A DNA stretch of 7,487 nt, from contig JAWXTP010000136.1 in the NCBI GenBank assembly GCA_044433415.1, positions 1 through 7,487 on the forward strand. Reading direction: 5' to 3'. Below, piece by piece: positions 1 to 6,373 of the stretch. Numbering within the stretch: position 1 is the stretch's first letter; each line of letters opens with the position of its first letter. The notes below the pieces were generated by a model that saw nothing but the letters and a program-made list of their open reading frames with translations, had not been told where the DNA came from and did not search any database. This stretch comes from JAWXTP01 sp044433415. GTDB taxonomy: Bacteria; Bacteroidota; Bacteroidia; Bacteroidales; Rikenellaceae. Position numbers and translations under genes: made by a program.

Positions 1-163
1 TTACCGAAAATTCTCTCCCACCCCAATCTGTCTTACCATAATGGCGATCACGAGTTGTACCAGATGTGTCATTTACAATTGCTTGGCGATGTCCTACTAG
101 ACGGTTAAAGAAAGTACTTTTACCCACGTTAGGGCGTCCAACTATTGCTACTAAGTTTCCCAT
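1..163 (-). CDS. der: Ribosome-assembly GTPase Der (EngA), N-terminal fragment cut by the window edge
   Basis: This is the first 54 codons of Der, the GTPase with two tandem G domains that acts in maturation of the large ribosomal subunit. The reading frame starts at an ATG at 163 and runs leftwards off the window without a stop. Seen in the sequence: the P-loop GRPNVGKST (residues 9-17, G1), followed by DTSGTTRDRHYG (residues 32-43). That second stretch is the switch I/G2 region and is typical of the first G domain of Der. The second G domain and the KH-like C-terminal domain would lie beyond the edge, so completeness cannot be judged. It lies 111 bases downstream of the Lpt permease on the same strand and has a good promoter of its own, so it need not depend on readthrough. 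Era and other Era-like GTPases share the P-loop, but the start 'MGNLVAIVGRPNVGKST' followed by TRDRHYG favours Der. Confidence 0.93.
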   Translation of the reverse strand, partial: MGNLVAIVGRPNVGKSTFFNRLVGHRQAIVNDTSGTTRDRHYGKTDWGGREFSV

Positions 164-183
164 ATTTTTTTTAAATTTTTGTG

Positions 184-215
184 CAAAGATATAGAAATTC
201 AACCAATTATACAAA
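184..215 (-). promoter_or_regulatory. Bacteroidota-type promoter of der
   Basis: Read on the minus strand, TTTG (215-212) is followed after 20 bases by TATCTTTG (191-184). This matches the -33/-7 elements recognised by the Bacteroidota primary sigma factor (TTTG or TTG, about 19-20 bases, TAnnTTTG). Transcription would start near 176-179, giving a leader of about 15 AT-rich bases before the ATG at 163, with no Shine-Dalgarno sequence. The match is seen; promoter activity is inferred. Confidence 0.75.
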
Positions 216-225
216 TCCTTGTAAA

Positions 226-237
226 GGGAACTTCTAA
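226..237 (+). repeat. Copy 1 of a short intergenic motif (GGGAACTTCTAA)
   Basis: GGGAACTTCTAA occurs here between the Lpt permease and der. An exact copy follows the purB stop codon at 4611-4622, and 14 bases (224-237 and 4609-4622) are identical in the two places. A degenerate copy lies on the minus strand at 7133-7119. All three are intergenic. Relative to transcription of the preceding gene, this copy is in the opposite orientation to the purB one. Its role is unknown. Confidence 0.4.
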
Positions 238-274
238 GATTAAATTAATGTAAGATCTAAAAATGCTTACTTGT

Positions 275-1393
275 CTATTTTGGAGCTTTATTATATAGAT
301 AAATAGAGACAAAAGTAAATATTATATTTGGCAGCCACACCGCTATCATTGTAGGCATATCTCCTGCTTTTGCAAACTCATTGGTAAGCTGCATAGCCAT
401 AATATATGAGAAGCAAAGACCTATCCCTATCCCTATATGTAACCCTGTACCTCCTCGAACTTTACGTGATGATAACGAAAGCCCTATCAGTGTTAATATA
501 AAAGTAGAAAAAGGATATGCAAAACGATTATATTTATCTACTTCAAACGTATCAATCATATCTGAACCTTTCTGTTTCTGCTCATCAATGAAATCTATAA
601 GTTCATCTATTGTTAACGTCTGGATAAAGTTTTCTACTTTCCCTAATTCCGACGATGTTAAATTCACCATAGTATCTAACTGCGAATCATATTTAACAAG
701 AGTTTCAACATCTCCTTCATAAGTTCTAGTTAAATAACGTGGAGCTCTCCAATGTAGTGAAGATTCATCAAATTTAGCATCTTTAGCTGATAAAGACGAC
801 ACTATCTTACCTCCATCATAGGTTTCAAGTACCAAAAAGCTAGCACTCTTTGTTATACTATTATACCCTTTCAAAGATATAAAAGTACCTGGAGAAACTT
901 GTCTATATATAAAACTTTCGAAGTTGTCTCTTTTGTTCTTCTTTAGGTATTTAGCTTCAAAATCCAACCTCGTAACATTAGTTCTCGGAATAATATACAT
1001 ATTCAATGCTAAAGACATAGCTGTAACTATAAAAGCTGAAATGAAATAAGGCCACACCAGTCTCTTAAAGCTAACTCCTCCTGACAACATAGCTATAATC
1101 TCGGTGTCGTACGCCATTTTTGACGTAAACATAATTACGGCAATAAATGTTATCAACCCACTAAACTGATTTATAAAAAAAGGTACAAAGTTCAAATAAT
1201 ACTTAAAGGCAACATCCATTAAAGGCGCATTAAGCTCCAAGAAGTCATCCATTTTCTCGACAACGTCAAAAACTACAATAATAATGACTAGCATTAAAAT
1301 TGTAAACAAATATGTTCCTAGAAACTTACCAATAATGTAACGGTCGAGTATGCCTATTTTAAGTTTCTTTATACTTTTAAACCAAGATTTCAT
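275..1393 (-). CDS. LptF/LptG-family permease (YjgP/YjgQ), lipopolysaccharide export
   Basis: This is an inner-membrane permease of the LptB2FG exporter, which extracts LPS or lipooligosaccharide and passes it to the periplasmic bridge. The 372 residues show the family layout. Three hydrophobic segments come first (about 23-45, 66-91 and 113-135). A long periplasmic stretch follows (about 137-290), matching the beta-jellyroll domain. Three more segments close the protein (about 291-308, 318-337 and 347-367). After the second segment, TEIIAMLSGGVSFKRL (residues 97-112) is the cytoplasmic coupling helix that contacts the LptB ATPase. Length is normal. The start ATG at 1393 sits 40 bases after the tgt stop, so the two are probably cotranscribed; no separate promoter is evident. 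LptF and LptG cannot be told apart by eye; Bacteroidales usually have a second paralog elsewhere, so I give no symbol. Confidence 0.9.
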   Translation of the reverse strand: MKSWFKSIKKLKIGILDRYIIGKFLGTYLFTILMLVIIIVVFDVVEKMDDFLELNAPLMDVAFKYYLNFVPFFINQFSGLITFIAVIMFTSKMAYDTEIIAMLSGGVSFKRLVWPYFISAFIVTAMSLALNMYIIPRTNVTRLDFEAKYLKKNKRDNFESFIYRQVSPGTFISLKGYNSITKSASFLVLETYDGGKIVSSLSAKDAKFDESSLHWRAPRYLTRTYEGDVETLVKYDSQLDTMVNLTSSELGKVENFIQTLTIDELIDFIDEQKQKGSDMIDTFEVDKYNRFAYPFSTFILTLIGLSLSSRKVRGGTGLHIGIGIGLCFSYIMAMQLTNEFAKAGDMPTMIAVWLPNIIFTFVSIYLYNKAPK

Positions 1394-1433
1394 AACTATT
1401 TAATTTTCAGCGGTTTTACGTAAATAAAACTTT

Positions 1434-2564
1434 TTATCTTCTTGTAGAAAGTTTTACAACCATAGTCTCTTTCCACTGCTTAAATGTACCCGCAATAATT
1501 TGCTTACGAGCTTCCTTAACTAGTTGTAAATAGAAAGCTAAATTATGCATAGATGAAATCTGTGCTGCAAGCATCTCCCCTGATACCGAAAGATGACGAA
1601 GGTAAGCCTTAGAATACATCCTATCAATCTCACAATCAGAATTTTCATCTATAGGAGAAAAATCTCGCTCCCATTTCTTATTACGAATATTTATTATGCC
1701 ATCCCACGTAAAAAGCATGCCATTACGTCCATTTCTAGTAGGCATAACACAGTCAAACATATCAACACCTCTATCTATAGCTTCAAGTATGTTAACAGGA
1801 GTACCAACACCCATTAAGTAACGAGGTCTATCTGTAGGAAGTACCTCATTTACTACCTCTATCATTTCATACATAGTCTCAGCAGGCTCTCCCACTGCTA
1901 AACCACCTATAGCATAACCATCAGCATCAAATTGTTGTACATACTCAGCAGATTTAACACGTAAATCCTTATAAGTACAACCCTGCACTATAGGGAATAG
2001 TGACTGGTAATGACCATAGAGAGGCTCTGTAGAATGATACTGATCAAAACAGCGTTTTAACCACCTATTTGTTAACTCTAGAGACTTTCTTGAATACTCA
2101 TAAGTGGCAGTACCAGGAGGGCACTCATCGAAAGCCATCATTATATCTGCACCTATTATTCGCTGAGTATCTACAACATTCTCAGGTGTGAAAAGATGCT
2201 TAGAACCATTAATATGCGAACTAAAGTGACATCCTTCTTCTGTAATCTTACGTCTCTCAGCCAATGAAAACACCTGAAAACCACCACTATCTGTTAAAAT
2301 AGGTCTATCCCAAGAAGAAAATTTATGTAAACCTCCTGCCTCATTAATAATCTGTAGCCCTGGACGAAGGTAAAGGTGATAGGTATTACCTAATATTATC
2401 TCTGCTTTCACATCAGATTTAAGATCTCTATGCAGAACACCCTTAACCGTTGCAGCCGTACCTACAGGCATAAAAATAGGAGTTTCTATAACTCCATGAT
2501 CAGTAACAAACTCTCCTGCTCTCGCATTTGAGTTTTCTGTTGTATGTTGAAGTGTAAATTTCAT
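1434..2564 (-). CDS. tgt: Queuine/preQ1 tRNA-guanine transglycosylase (TGT)
   Basis: TGT exchanges guanine 34 in the anticodon of GUN tRNAs for a queuine precursor (preQ1 in most bacteria). At 376 residues it is full length. Seen: LTDSGGFQVFSL (90-101), with D92 the expected general base; FDECPP (145-150) and the IVQG stretch with Q194 in the base pocket; GGLAVGE (220-226); and MFDCVMPTRNGRNG (269-282), with D271 the expected covalent nucleophile. The C-terminal zinc motif is altered: where most bacterial TGTs have CxCxxC plus His, this protein has S309, C311, D314 and H340, so only one cysteine remains. From memory, other Bacteroidales TGTs also lack these cysteines, so the enzyme is probably active rather than decayed. 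The start ATG at 2564 lies about 12 bases after the predicted transcription start, and the Lpt permease follows 40 bases downstream. Confidence 0.97.
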   Translation of the reverse strand: MKFTLQHTTENSNARAGEFVTDHGVIETPIFMPVGTAATVKGVLHRDLKSDVKAEIILGNTYHLYLRPGLQIINEAGGLHKFSSWDRPILTDSGGFQVFSLAERRKITEEGCHFSSHINGSKHLFTPENVVDTQRIIGADIMMAFDECPPGTATYEYSRKSLELTNRWLKRCFDQYHSTEPLYGHYQSLFPIVQGCTYKDLRVKSAEYVQQFDADGYAIGGLAVGEPAETMYEMIEVVNEVLPTDRPRYLMGVGTPVNILEAIDRGVDMFDCVMPTRNGRNGMLFTWDGIINIRNKKWERDFSPIDENSDCEIDRMYSKAYLRHLSVSGEMLAAQISSMHNLAFYLQLVKEARKQIIAGTFKQWKETMVVKLSTRR

Positions 2565-2581
2565 TTATAATATATTTTCTA

Positions 2582-2612
2582 CAAAAGTAGTCTTTTTTTG
2601 TTAAATTCACAA
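2582..2612 (-). promoter_or_regulatory. Bacteroidota-type promoter of tgt
   Basis: On the minus strand, TTG (2612-2610) is followed after 20 bases by TACTTTTG (2589-2582), a full match to TTG-N20-TAnnTTTG. Transcription would start near 2576, leaving a very short AT-rich leader before the tgt ATG at 2564. An imperfect inverted repeat begins 6 bases upstream of the TTG. Confidence 0.7.
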
Positions 2613-2618
2613 TAAAGT

Positions 2619-2664
2619 ACTTCTTCAAAGTATATCCCAAAGCAAGGATAGACCTTGAAGAAGT
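2619..2664. repeat. 13-bp imperfect inverted repeat upstream of the tgt promoter
   Basis: The arms are ACTTCTTCAAAGT (2619-2631) and ACCTTGAAGAAGT (2652-2664). They pair at 12 of 13 positions across a 20-base spacer. The element lies between the DUF4834-like gene and the tgt promoter. It could be a terminator for the upstream gene, but on the minus strand it is not followed by a clean T run. It could also be an operator just upstream of the tgt -33 element. The pairing is seen; any role is inferred. Confidence 0.5.
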
Positions 2665-2725
2665 CTGAAATACTAGCCTTTAATGAAAAAATCTCCTCTC
2701 AAAGTTTCTGCCCGACACTAAAGAT

Positions 2726-3031
2726 TTACTTAACATCTTCATAATCGACATACTCACCTATGTTATTACTAACTTTCTTAGAGGTCTTTTCGGAATCTGT
2801 AGTTTTCACATACACTTTCCCTTCTTTAGTTTTCTGTTGTTCGCTATATGTATTTGTGTTTCTCGTATTACCACCAAAATTAGTGTAAGTATATTGACCA
2901 TTAGTACCTCCATTTTTATTTAGGTCTTTTAACTTTCTAGAGATAAACCACCTTAACAAATAGGGTAAAAATTTTGCAAATAAATACGAAAATAACACTA
3001 AAAAAAACACAACTGTTAAAAATACTTCCAT
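2726..3031 (-). CDS. Small membrane-anchored DUF4834-like protein
   Basis: A 101-residue protein of unknown function. Residues 3-26 are strongly hydrophobic and predict one N-terminal transmembrane helix. The basic stretch RWFISRKLK (27-35) follows, which suggests the C-terminal part is cytoplasmic. Residues 38-66 are a low-complexity Asn/Thr/Gly/Tyr-rich linker, and 67-90 are lysine-rich and charged. The protein ends in IGEYVDYEDVK (91-101). An N-terminal anchor, a disordered linker and a closing GEYVDxEDV motif are what I recall of the Bacteroidota-specific family DUF4834, so I assign it there tentatively. It lies upstream of tgt on the same strand but tgt has its own promoter. It diverges from purB. 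The start ATG at 3031 gives the full hydrophobic helix, and no in-frame alternative upstream is needed. No function should be inferred from its neighbours. Confidence 0.7.
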   Translation of the reverse strand: MEVFLTVVFFLVLFSYLFAKFLPYLLRWFISRKLKDLNKNGGTNGQYTYTNFGGNTRNTNTYSEQQKTKEGKVYVKTTDSEKTSKKVSNNIGEYVDYEDVK

Positions 3032-3134
3032 TTTATTTATTTTAATCTAACATTAATATTTCCTATATAAAAACCTAAACTAACTACAATTATTTATTAG
3101 TCAATCGTTTAAACAATACACGTACATATCTTTA

Positions 3135-3163
3135 CAAATTTACATATATAATTCTTTGACAAA
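3135..3163 (-). promoter_or_regulatory. Candidate promoter of the DUF4834-like gene
   Basis: On the minus strand, TTTG (3163-3160) precedes TAAATTTG (3142-3135) by 17 bases, which fits the Bacteroidota consensus at its short end. It would give a leader of nearly 100 bases to the ATG at 3031. A second TAnnTTTG (TATATTTG, 3167-3160) overlaps but has no partner at proper spacing. In DNA this AT-rich the match could be chance. Confidence 0.3.
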
Positions 3164-3189
3164 TATAACGATATTTTCTTTAACTTATT

Positions 3190-3218
3190 TTTGTAACCAA
3201 TAAAAATGAGTATCTTTG
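3190..3218 (+). promoter_or_regulatory. Bacteroidota-type promoter of purB
   Basis: TTTG (3190-3193) is followed after 17 bases by TATCTTTG (3211-3218), a perfect -7 element. Transcription would start near 3224, giving a leader of roughly 37 bases that ends in the A-rich AACAAACATAACAAAAGA before the ATG at 3261. This placement also decides the purB start: a TTG at 3216 lies inside the promoter and cannot be on the message. No purine-riboswitch-sized leader fits here. Confidence 0.75.
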
Positions 3219-3260
3219 CAGATAAATTTGTCATTAAAATTTAACAAACATAACAAAAGA

Positions 3261-4610
3261 ATGGAATTAAATACACTTACATCAATTTCTCCTATTGACG
3301 GTCGTTACCGCAAAGCATGTGGAGAACTTGCAGGTTATTTTTCGGAGTATGCTCTAATTAGATATAGAGTTTTGGTTGAAATAGAGTATTTTATCGCTCT
3401 ATGTGAAATCCCTTTACAACAATTAAAGGATTTTGATAAGGAAAATTATGAGAAACTACGTGACATTTATCGTACATTCTCAACTGATGACGCTCTTCGT
3501 GTAAAGGAAATTGAAAAAACGACTAATCACGACGTTAAAGCTGTAGAATATTTCATTAAAGAAAAAATGGACGCTTTAAACCTTGGTGAAGCACGTGAAT
3601 TTGTACACTTTGGTTTAACATCTCAAGACATCAACAACACTGCAACACCTTACTCTTTACGTGATGCTGCTAACAATGTTTATTATCCTCTTATTCAAGA
3701 CTTAATAGACACTCTAGCTGGTCTTGCTAAAGAATGGGAAGATGTTCCTTTGTTAGCTCACACTCATGGACAACCAGCTTCTCCTACTCGTTTAGGTAAA
3801 GAAATTATGGTATTCGTTGAACGTCTTAACAAACAACTTGCACTACTTAAAGCTGTACCTTGCCCTGCTAAATTTGGTGGTGCTACAGGTAACTTCAATG
3901 CTCACTACATTGCGTATCCTCAAATAAACTGGGTAGATTTTGCAAATAATTTTGTAAACAACACTCTAGGACTTGAGCGTTCACAAATCACTACACAAAT
4001 CGAACACTACGATAATATAGCTGCAATTTTTGACGGTTTCAAAAGAATAAACACTATTCTTATTGACTTTAGCCGTGACATGTGGACTTACATCTCTATG
4101 GAGTACTTCAAACAAAAAATTAAAGCTGGTGAAGTAGGTTCTTCTGCTATGCCTCACAAAGTTAATCCTATTGACTTTGAAAATGGTGAAGGTAACCTTG
4201 GTATTGCTAACGCTATCTTTGAACACCTTTCAGCAAAACTTCCTATCTCTCGTCTTCAACGTGACTTAACAGACTCTACAGTACTTAGAAATGTTGGTGT
4301 ACCAATTTCTCATACTGTTATTGCTATACGTTCTATTCTTCGTGGAGTTCATAAACTTATCATCAATAACGCTGCTATAGATTCAGATCTTGAACGCAAC
4401 TGGGCTGTTGTTGCTGAGGGTATTCAAACTATCTTACGTAGAGAAAACTACCCTAATCCTTACGAAGCGTTAAAAGCTCTTACACGTACTAACAACGCTA
4501 TCACTAAGGAAGGTATCGCTGAGTTTATTAATAACCTTGACGTTAGCGAAGAGGTTAAAGCTGAGTTAAGAGTACTTACTCCTCAAACTTATACAGGGGT
4601 AAGATTCTAA
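3261..4610 (+). CDS. purB: Adenylosuccinate lyase
   Basis: PurB catalyses two fumarate-releasing steps of purine synthesis: SAICAR to AICAR, and adenylosuccinate to AMP. The frame is open from a TTG at 3216, but that codon overlaps the promoter. The ATG at 3261 gives MELNTLTSISPIDGRYR, the usual PurB N-terminus, and a normal 449 residues. Seen in order: SPIDGRYR (10-17), TTNHDVKAVEYF (87-98), LTSQDINNTA (119-128), and AHTHGQPASPTR (166-177), where H169 matches the catalytic histidine. The flexible loop signature GSSAMPHKVNP (293-303) carries the catalytic serine (S294/S295 region), followed by IDFENGEGN (304-312). The loop and the IDFEN stretch resemble the E. coli-type PurB subfamily rather than the shorter B. 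subtilis type. All key residues are present. The rubredoxin gene follows after 180 bases on the same strand. Confidence 0.98.
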   Translation: MELNTLTSISPIDGRYRKACGELAGYFSEYALIRYRVLVEIEYFIALCEIPLQQLKDFDKENYEKLRDIYRTFSTDDALRVKEIEKTTNHDVKAVEYFIKEKMDALNLGEAREFVHFGLTSQDINNTATPYSLRDAANNVYYPLIQDLIDTLAGLAKEWEDVPLLAHTHGQPASPTRLGKEIMVFVERLNKQLALLKAVPCPAKFGGATGNFNAHYIAYPQINWVDFANNFVNNTLGLERSQITTQIEHYDNIAAIFDGFKRINTILIDFSRDMWTYISMEYFKQKIKAGEVGSSAMPHKVNPIDFENGEGNLGIANAIFEHLSAKLPISRLQRDLTDSTVLRNVGVPISHTVIAIRSILRGVHKLIINNAAIDSDLERNWAVVAEGIQTILRRENYPNPYEALKALTRTNNAITKEGIAEFINNLDVSEEVKAELRVLTPQTYTGVRF

Positions 4611-4622
4611 GGGAACTTCTAA
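4611..4622 (+). repeat. Copy 2 of the short intergenic motif (GGGAACTTCTAA)
   Basis: This copy begins at the first base after the purB TAA and continues into AAAACTGGGTTTT, which can fold into a short weak hairpin. The 14 bases 4609-4622 are identical to 224-237. Its position at a gene end could mean a termination or mRNA-end role, but there is no strong stem or T run here. Confidence 0.4.
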
Positions 4623-4727
4623 AAACTGGGTTTTAACGCTTTCGGATTTTAAAGCTACATCTTTGGCAAAAAAGTTGTTCTATTTTAAGAAACTTAAGTG
4701 ATAAAACACGCACTTTAAATTTACAGA

Positions 4728-4760
4728 GGTAAGCTCTAATTCAGCAAGTTAGAACATACC
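4728..4760 (+). other. Two-tier hairpin in the rubredoxin leader
   Basis: GGTA (4728-4731) pairs with TACC (4757-4760), and TCTAA (4735-4739) pairs with TTAGA (4749-4753). They are separated by a symmetrical 3x3 internal loop and capped by a 9-base loop. The element ends 30 bases before the rubredoxin ATG. It has no T run, so it is not a simple terminator. It might be an mRNA leader structure, an operator or chance. Confidence 0.3.
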
Positions 4761-4790
4761 TTACAAATAACAACATTAATTTTTTGAATT

Positions 4791-4952
4791 ATGAAAAAAT
4801 ACGTATGTGATGTATGTAACTGGGTTTACGACCCAGAAATTGGAGATCCAGATAACGGAATCGCTCCAGGAACTGCTTTTGAAGATCTACCTGATGGTTG
4901 GGAATGTCCGTTATGTTCTGTTGGAACAGACGAATTCTCAGAAGTTGAATAG
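4791..4952 (+). CDS. Rubredoxin
   Basis: A 53-residue cytoplasmic one-electron carrier with a single iron held by four cysteines. Seen: C6-x-x-C9 near the N-terminus and C39-P-x-C42 near the C-terminus, with the typical core between them (VYDPEIGDPDNGIAPGTAFE, residues 12-31, then DLPDGWECP). Length is typical of the small class. Two positions are unusual: the glycine that normally follows the second cysteine of each knuckle is N10 and S43 here, and residue 11 is Trp where Tyr is usual. In Bacteroidales such rubredoxins are thought to serve oxidative-stress partners such as rubrerythrin, but no partner gene is in this window. The 180-base gap after purB holds no convincing promoter: CATCTTTG (4658-4665) is one base off the -7 element and lacks a -33 partner. 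A terminator 84 bases downstream ends the transcript. Confidence 0.95.
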   Translation: MKKYVCDVCNWVYDPEIGDPDNGIAPGTAFEDLPDGWECPLCSVGTDEFSEVE

Positions 4953-5035
4953 ATACTTTAGTGTCCGGCAACAAAAAGCGGATAGCTAGTTTGCTGCCCT
5001 ATAGGCTAGGCATAATAACCTATTTATACACATAT

Positions 5036-5078
5036 AAAATTAAGCCGTATCAGTGATGGTACGGCTAATTTTAATTTA
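5036..5078 (+). terminator. Strong intrinsic terminator downstream of rubredoxin
   Basis: The arms are AAAATTAAGCCGTA (5036-5049) and TACGGCTAATTTT (5060-5072). They form 13 base pairs with one bulged A and a 10-base loop, followed by AATTTA. The core AGCCGTA/TACGGCT is perfect. A-rich bases before the stem and T-rich bases after it are the signature of a rho-independent terminator. It separates purB-rubredoxin from the M16 peptidase unit, and no gene converges from the right. Confidence 0.82.
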
Positions 5079-5144
5079 GATACATATACTTGTATTTTTT
5101 AAATCTATAAAATCTACCCTTAAAAACAGTTACTTTAAAAGTAC

Positions 5145-6365
5145 ATGAAAATAGAACACTTTGAATTAAAAAACGGTATCAGATGTGTGTTTCAACGCAC
5201 TTCTTCTAATGTCGCAACTATGGGTTTAACAATAGGTGTCGGAACACGTGATGAGCTAGAAGCTGAACATGGTGTTGCTCACTTTGTTGAACACATGCTT
5301 TTTAAAGGAACGAAAAAACGTAAGCCTTATCACATAAATTCCTACCTTGATAATGTAGGAGGTGAGCTTAATGCTTACACCACAAAAGAAGAAACTGTAG
5401 TACACGCTACCGTACTTAAAAGTGATATACTAAGAGGTGTAGACCTTATTAAAGACGTAGTTTTCAACTCTATCTATCCAGAAAATGAAATAGATAAGGA
5501 GCGTGTAGTAATAATTGATGAAATAAACTCATATAAAGATTCTCCGTCGGAACTTATATATGATGACTTTGAAGATATGATATTCAAAGGTTCAACACTA
5601 GGCAGAAGCATACTTGGCACAAAACGCTCTTTACGCAAAATTAACCGTGATACAATCTTAAACTTCACCAAAAGAAATTATGTAACTTCTGAGATGGTAT
5701 TTTCTATGGTTGCCAATATCACTTTTATAAGGTTTAAGCAGATTTGTGAGAAATATTTCGAAGATTGTGAGCCTAGCTTACGCAGCTGTGAACGCTCAAA
5801 GATGCTAAATTATGAAGTACAAAACATCATAGCATCTAAAGGAACTTACCAGAAACATTGCATAATTGGAGGTATATCTTACGACAATTTCAACATAAAA
5901 CGAGTACCTCTAGCTGTGCTTATAAACCTACTTGGTGGTGCAAATGCCAATAGTAGATTAAACAGTGTTGTACGAGAAAAATATGGTTTGTCTTATAACA
6001 TAGAAGCCGGTACAACTGCTTATAGTGATTGTGGTGTGTCATCTATATATTTTGGCACAGAAAAAGAAAACCTAGACCGTTGTATTGAACTTGTAAACCT
6101 GGAACTAAAAAAGTTACGTGACGTAGAAATGAGTTCTATACAACTTTCAAAAATAAAAAAACAATTCATAGGTCAGCTCCTTATATCATCTGATAGCGGC
6201 GAAAATATGATGCTCTCTGCTGGGAAAAGCATGCTACTTTATGGTAAAGTTGACTCATTAGACACCTTAAAAAAGAAAGTTGAAGCAGTAAACACAAAAG
6301 ATATAATTGAAGTTGCAAACGAAGTGTTCTGTGAAAGCAATTTATCAATGCTAATTTACAAATAA
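5145..6365 (+). CDS. M16-family zinc peptidase (pitrilysin/MPP-like, M16B type)
   Basis: A 406-residue single-unit M16 metallopeptidase, related to the mitochondrial processing peptidase beta subunit and Bacillus YmxG/MlpA. Seen: the inverted zinc motif H46-F-V-E49-H50, followed by MLFKGTKKR. H46 and H50 are expected zinc ligands and E49 the catalytic base. The third ligand, E126 in VVIIDEINSYKD, lies exactly 76 residues after H50, as in the family. GGELNAYTTKEETV (72-85) is the conserved stretch between them. The C-terminal half carries SRLNSVVREKYGLSYNIEAG (270-289), whose R271 and Y284 correspond to the Arg/Tyr pair typical of M16B. All catalytic parts are present, so an active enzyme is likely. 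There is no evident signal peptide, suggesting a cytoplasmic location. The substrate is unknown. The O-methyltransferase starts 8 bases after the stop, so the pair is almost certainly one operon. The upstream terminator implies a promoter in 5079-5144, but I found no good match. Confidence 0.95.
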   Translation: MKIEHFELKNGIRCVFQRTSSNVATMGLTIGVGTRDELEAEHGVAHFVEHMLFKGTKKRKPYHINSYLDNVGGELNAYTTKEETVVHATVLKSDILRGVDLIKDVVFNSIYPENEIDKERVVIIDEINSYKDSPSELIYDDFEDMIFKGSTLGRSILGTKRSLRKINRDTILNFTKRNYVTSEMVFSMVANITFIRFKQICEKYFEDCEPSLRSCERSKMLNYEVQNIIASKGTYQKHCIIGGISYDNFNIKRVPLAVLINLLGGANANSRLNSVVREKYGLSYNIEAGTTAYSDCGVSSIYFGTEKENLDRCIELVNLELKKLRDVEMSSIQLSKIKKQFIGQLLISSDSGENMMLSAGKSMLLYGKVDSLDTLKKKVEAVNTKDIIEVANEVFCESNLSMLIYK

Positions 6366-6373
6366 ACGCAACT

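Noticed and set aside
250..270. Hairpin GTAAG/CTTAC after the Lpt permease stop
   Set aside because: Only 5 base pairs with an 11-base loop and no T run; too weak to call a terminator.
381..722. Plus-strand open frame of 113 codons
   Set aside because: It lies wholly antisense within the Lpt permease gene, has no recognisable family features and has no promoter.
1415..1424. 10-base palindrome TTTACGTAAA in the tgt-Lpt permease gap
   Set aside because: Short and AT-rich, with no promoter nearby that it could control; probably chance.
1593..1817. Plus-strand open frame of 74 codons
   Set aside because: Antisense to the conserved C-terminal part of tgt; a shadow of that gene.
3981..4226. Minus-strand open frame of 81 codons
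   Set aside because: Antisense to the most conserved part of purB, with no independent support.
4638..4655. GCTTT/AAAGC stem after purB as its terminator
   Set aside because: A 5-base stem with an 8-base loop and no following T run; readthrough into rubredoxin is at least as likely.
4789..4989. Open frames of about 60 codons on both strands overlapping rubredoxin
   Set aside because: The rubredoxin frame (4791-4952) explains this DNA, with all four cysteines in place; the others are frame shadows.
5474..5671. Minus-strand open frame of 65 codons
   Set aside because: Antisense to the M16 peptidase, with no family features.
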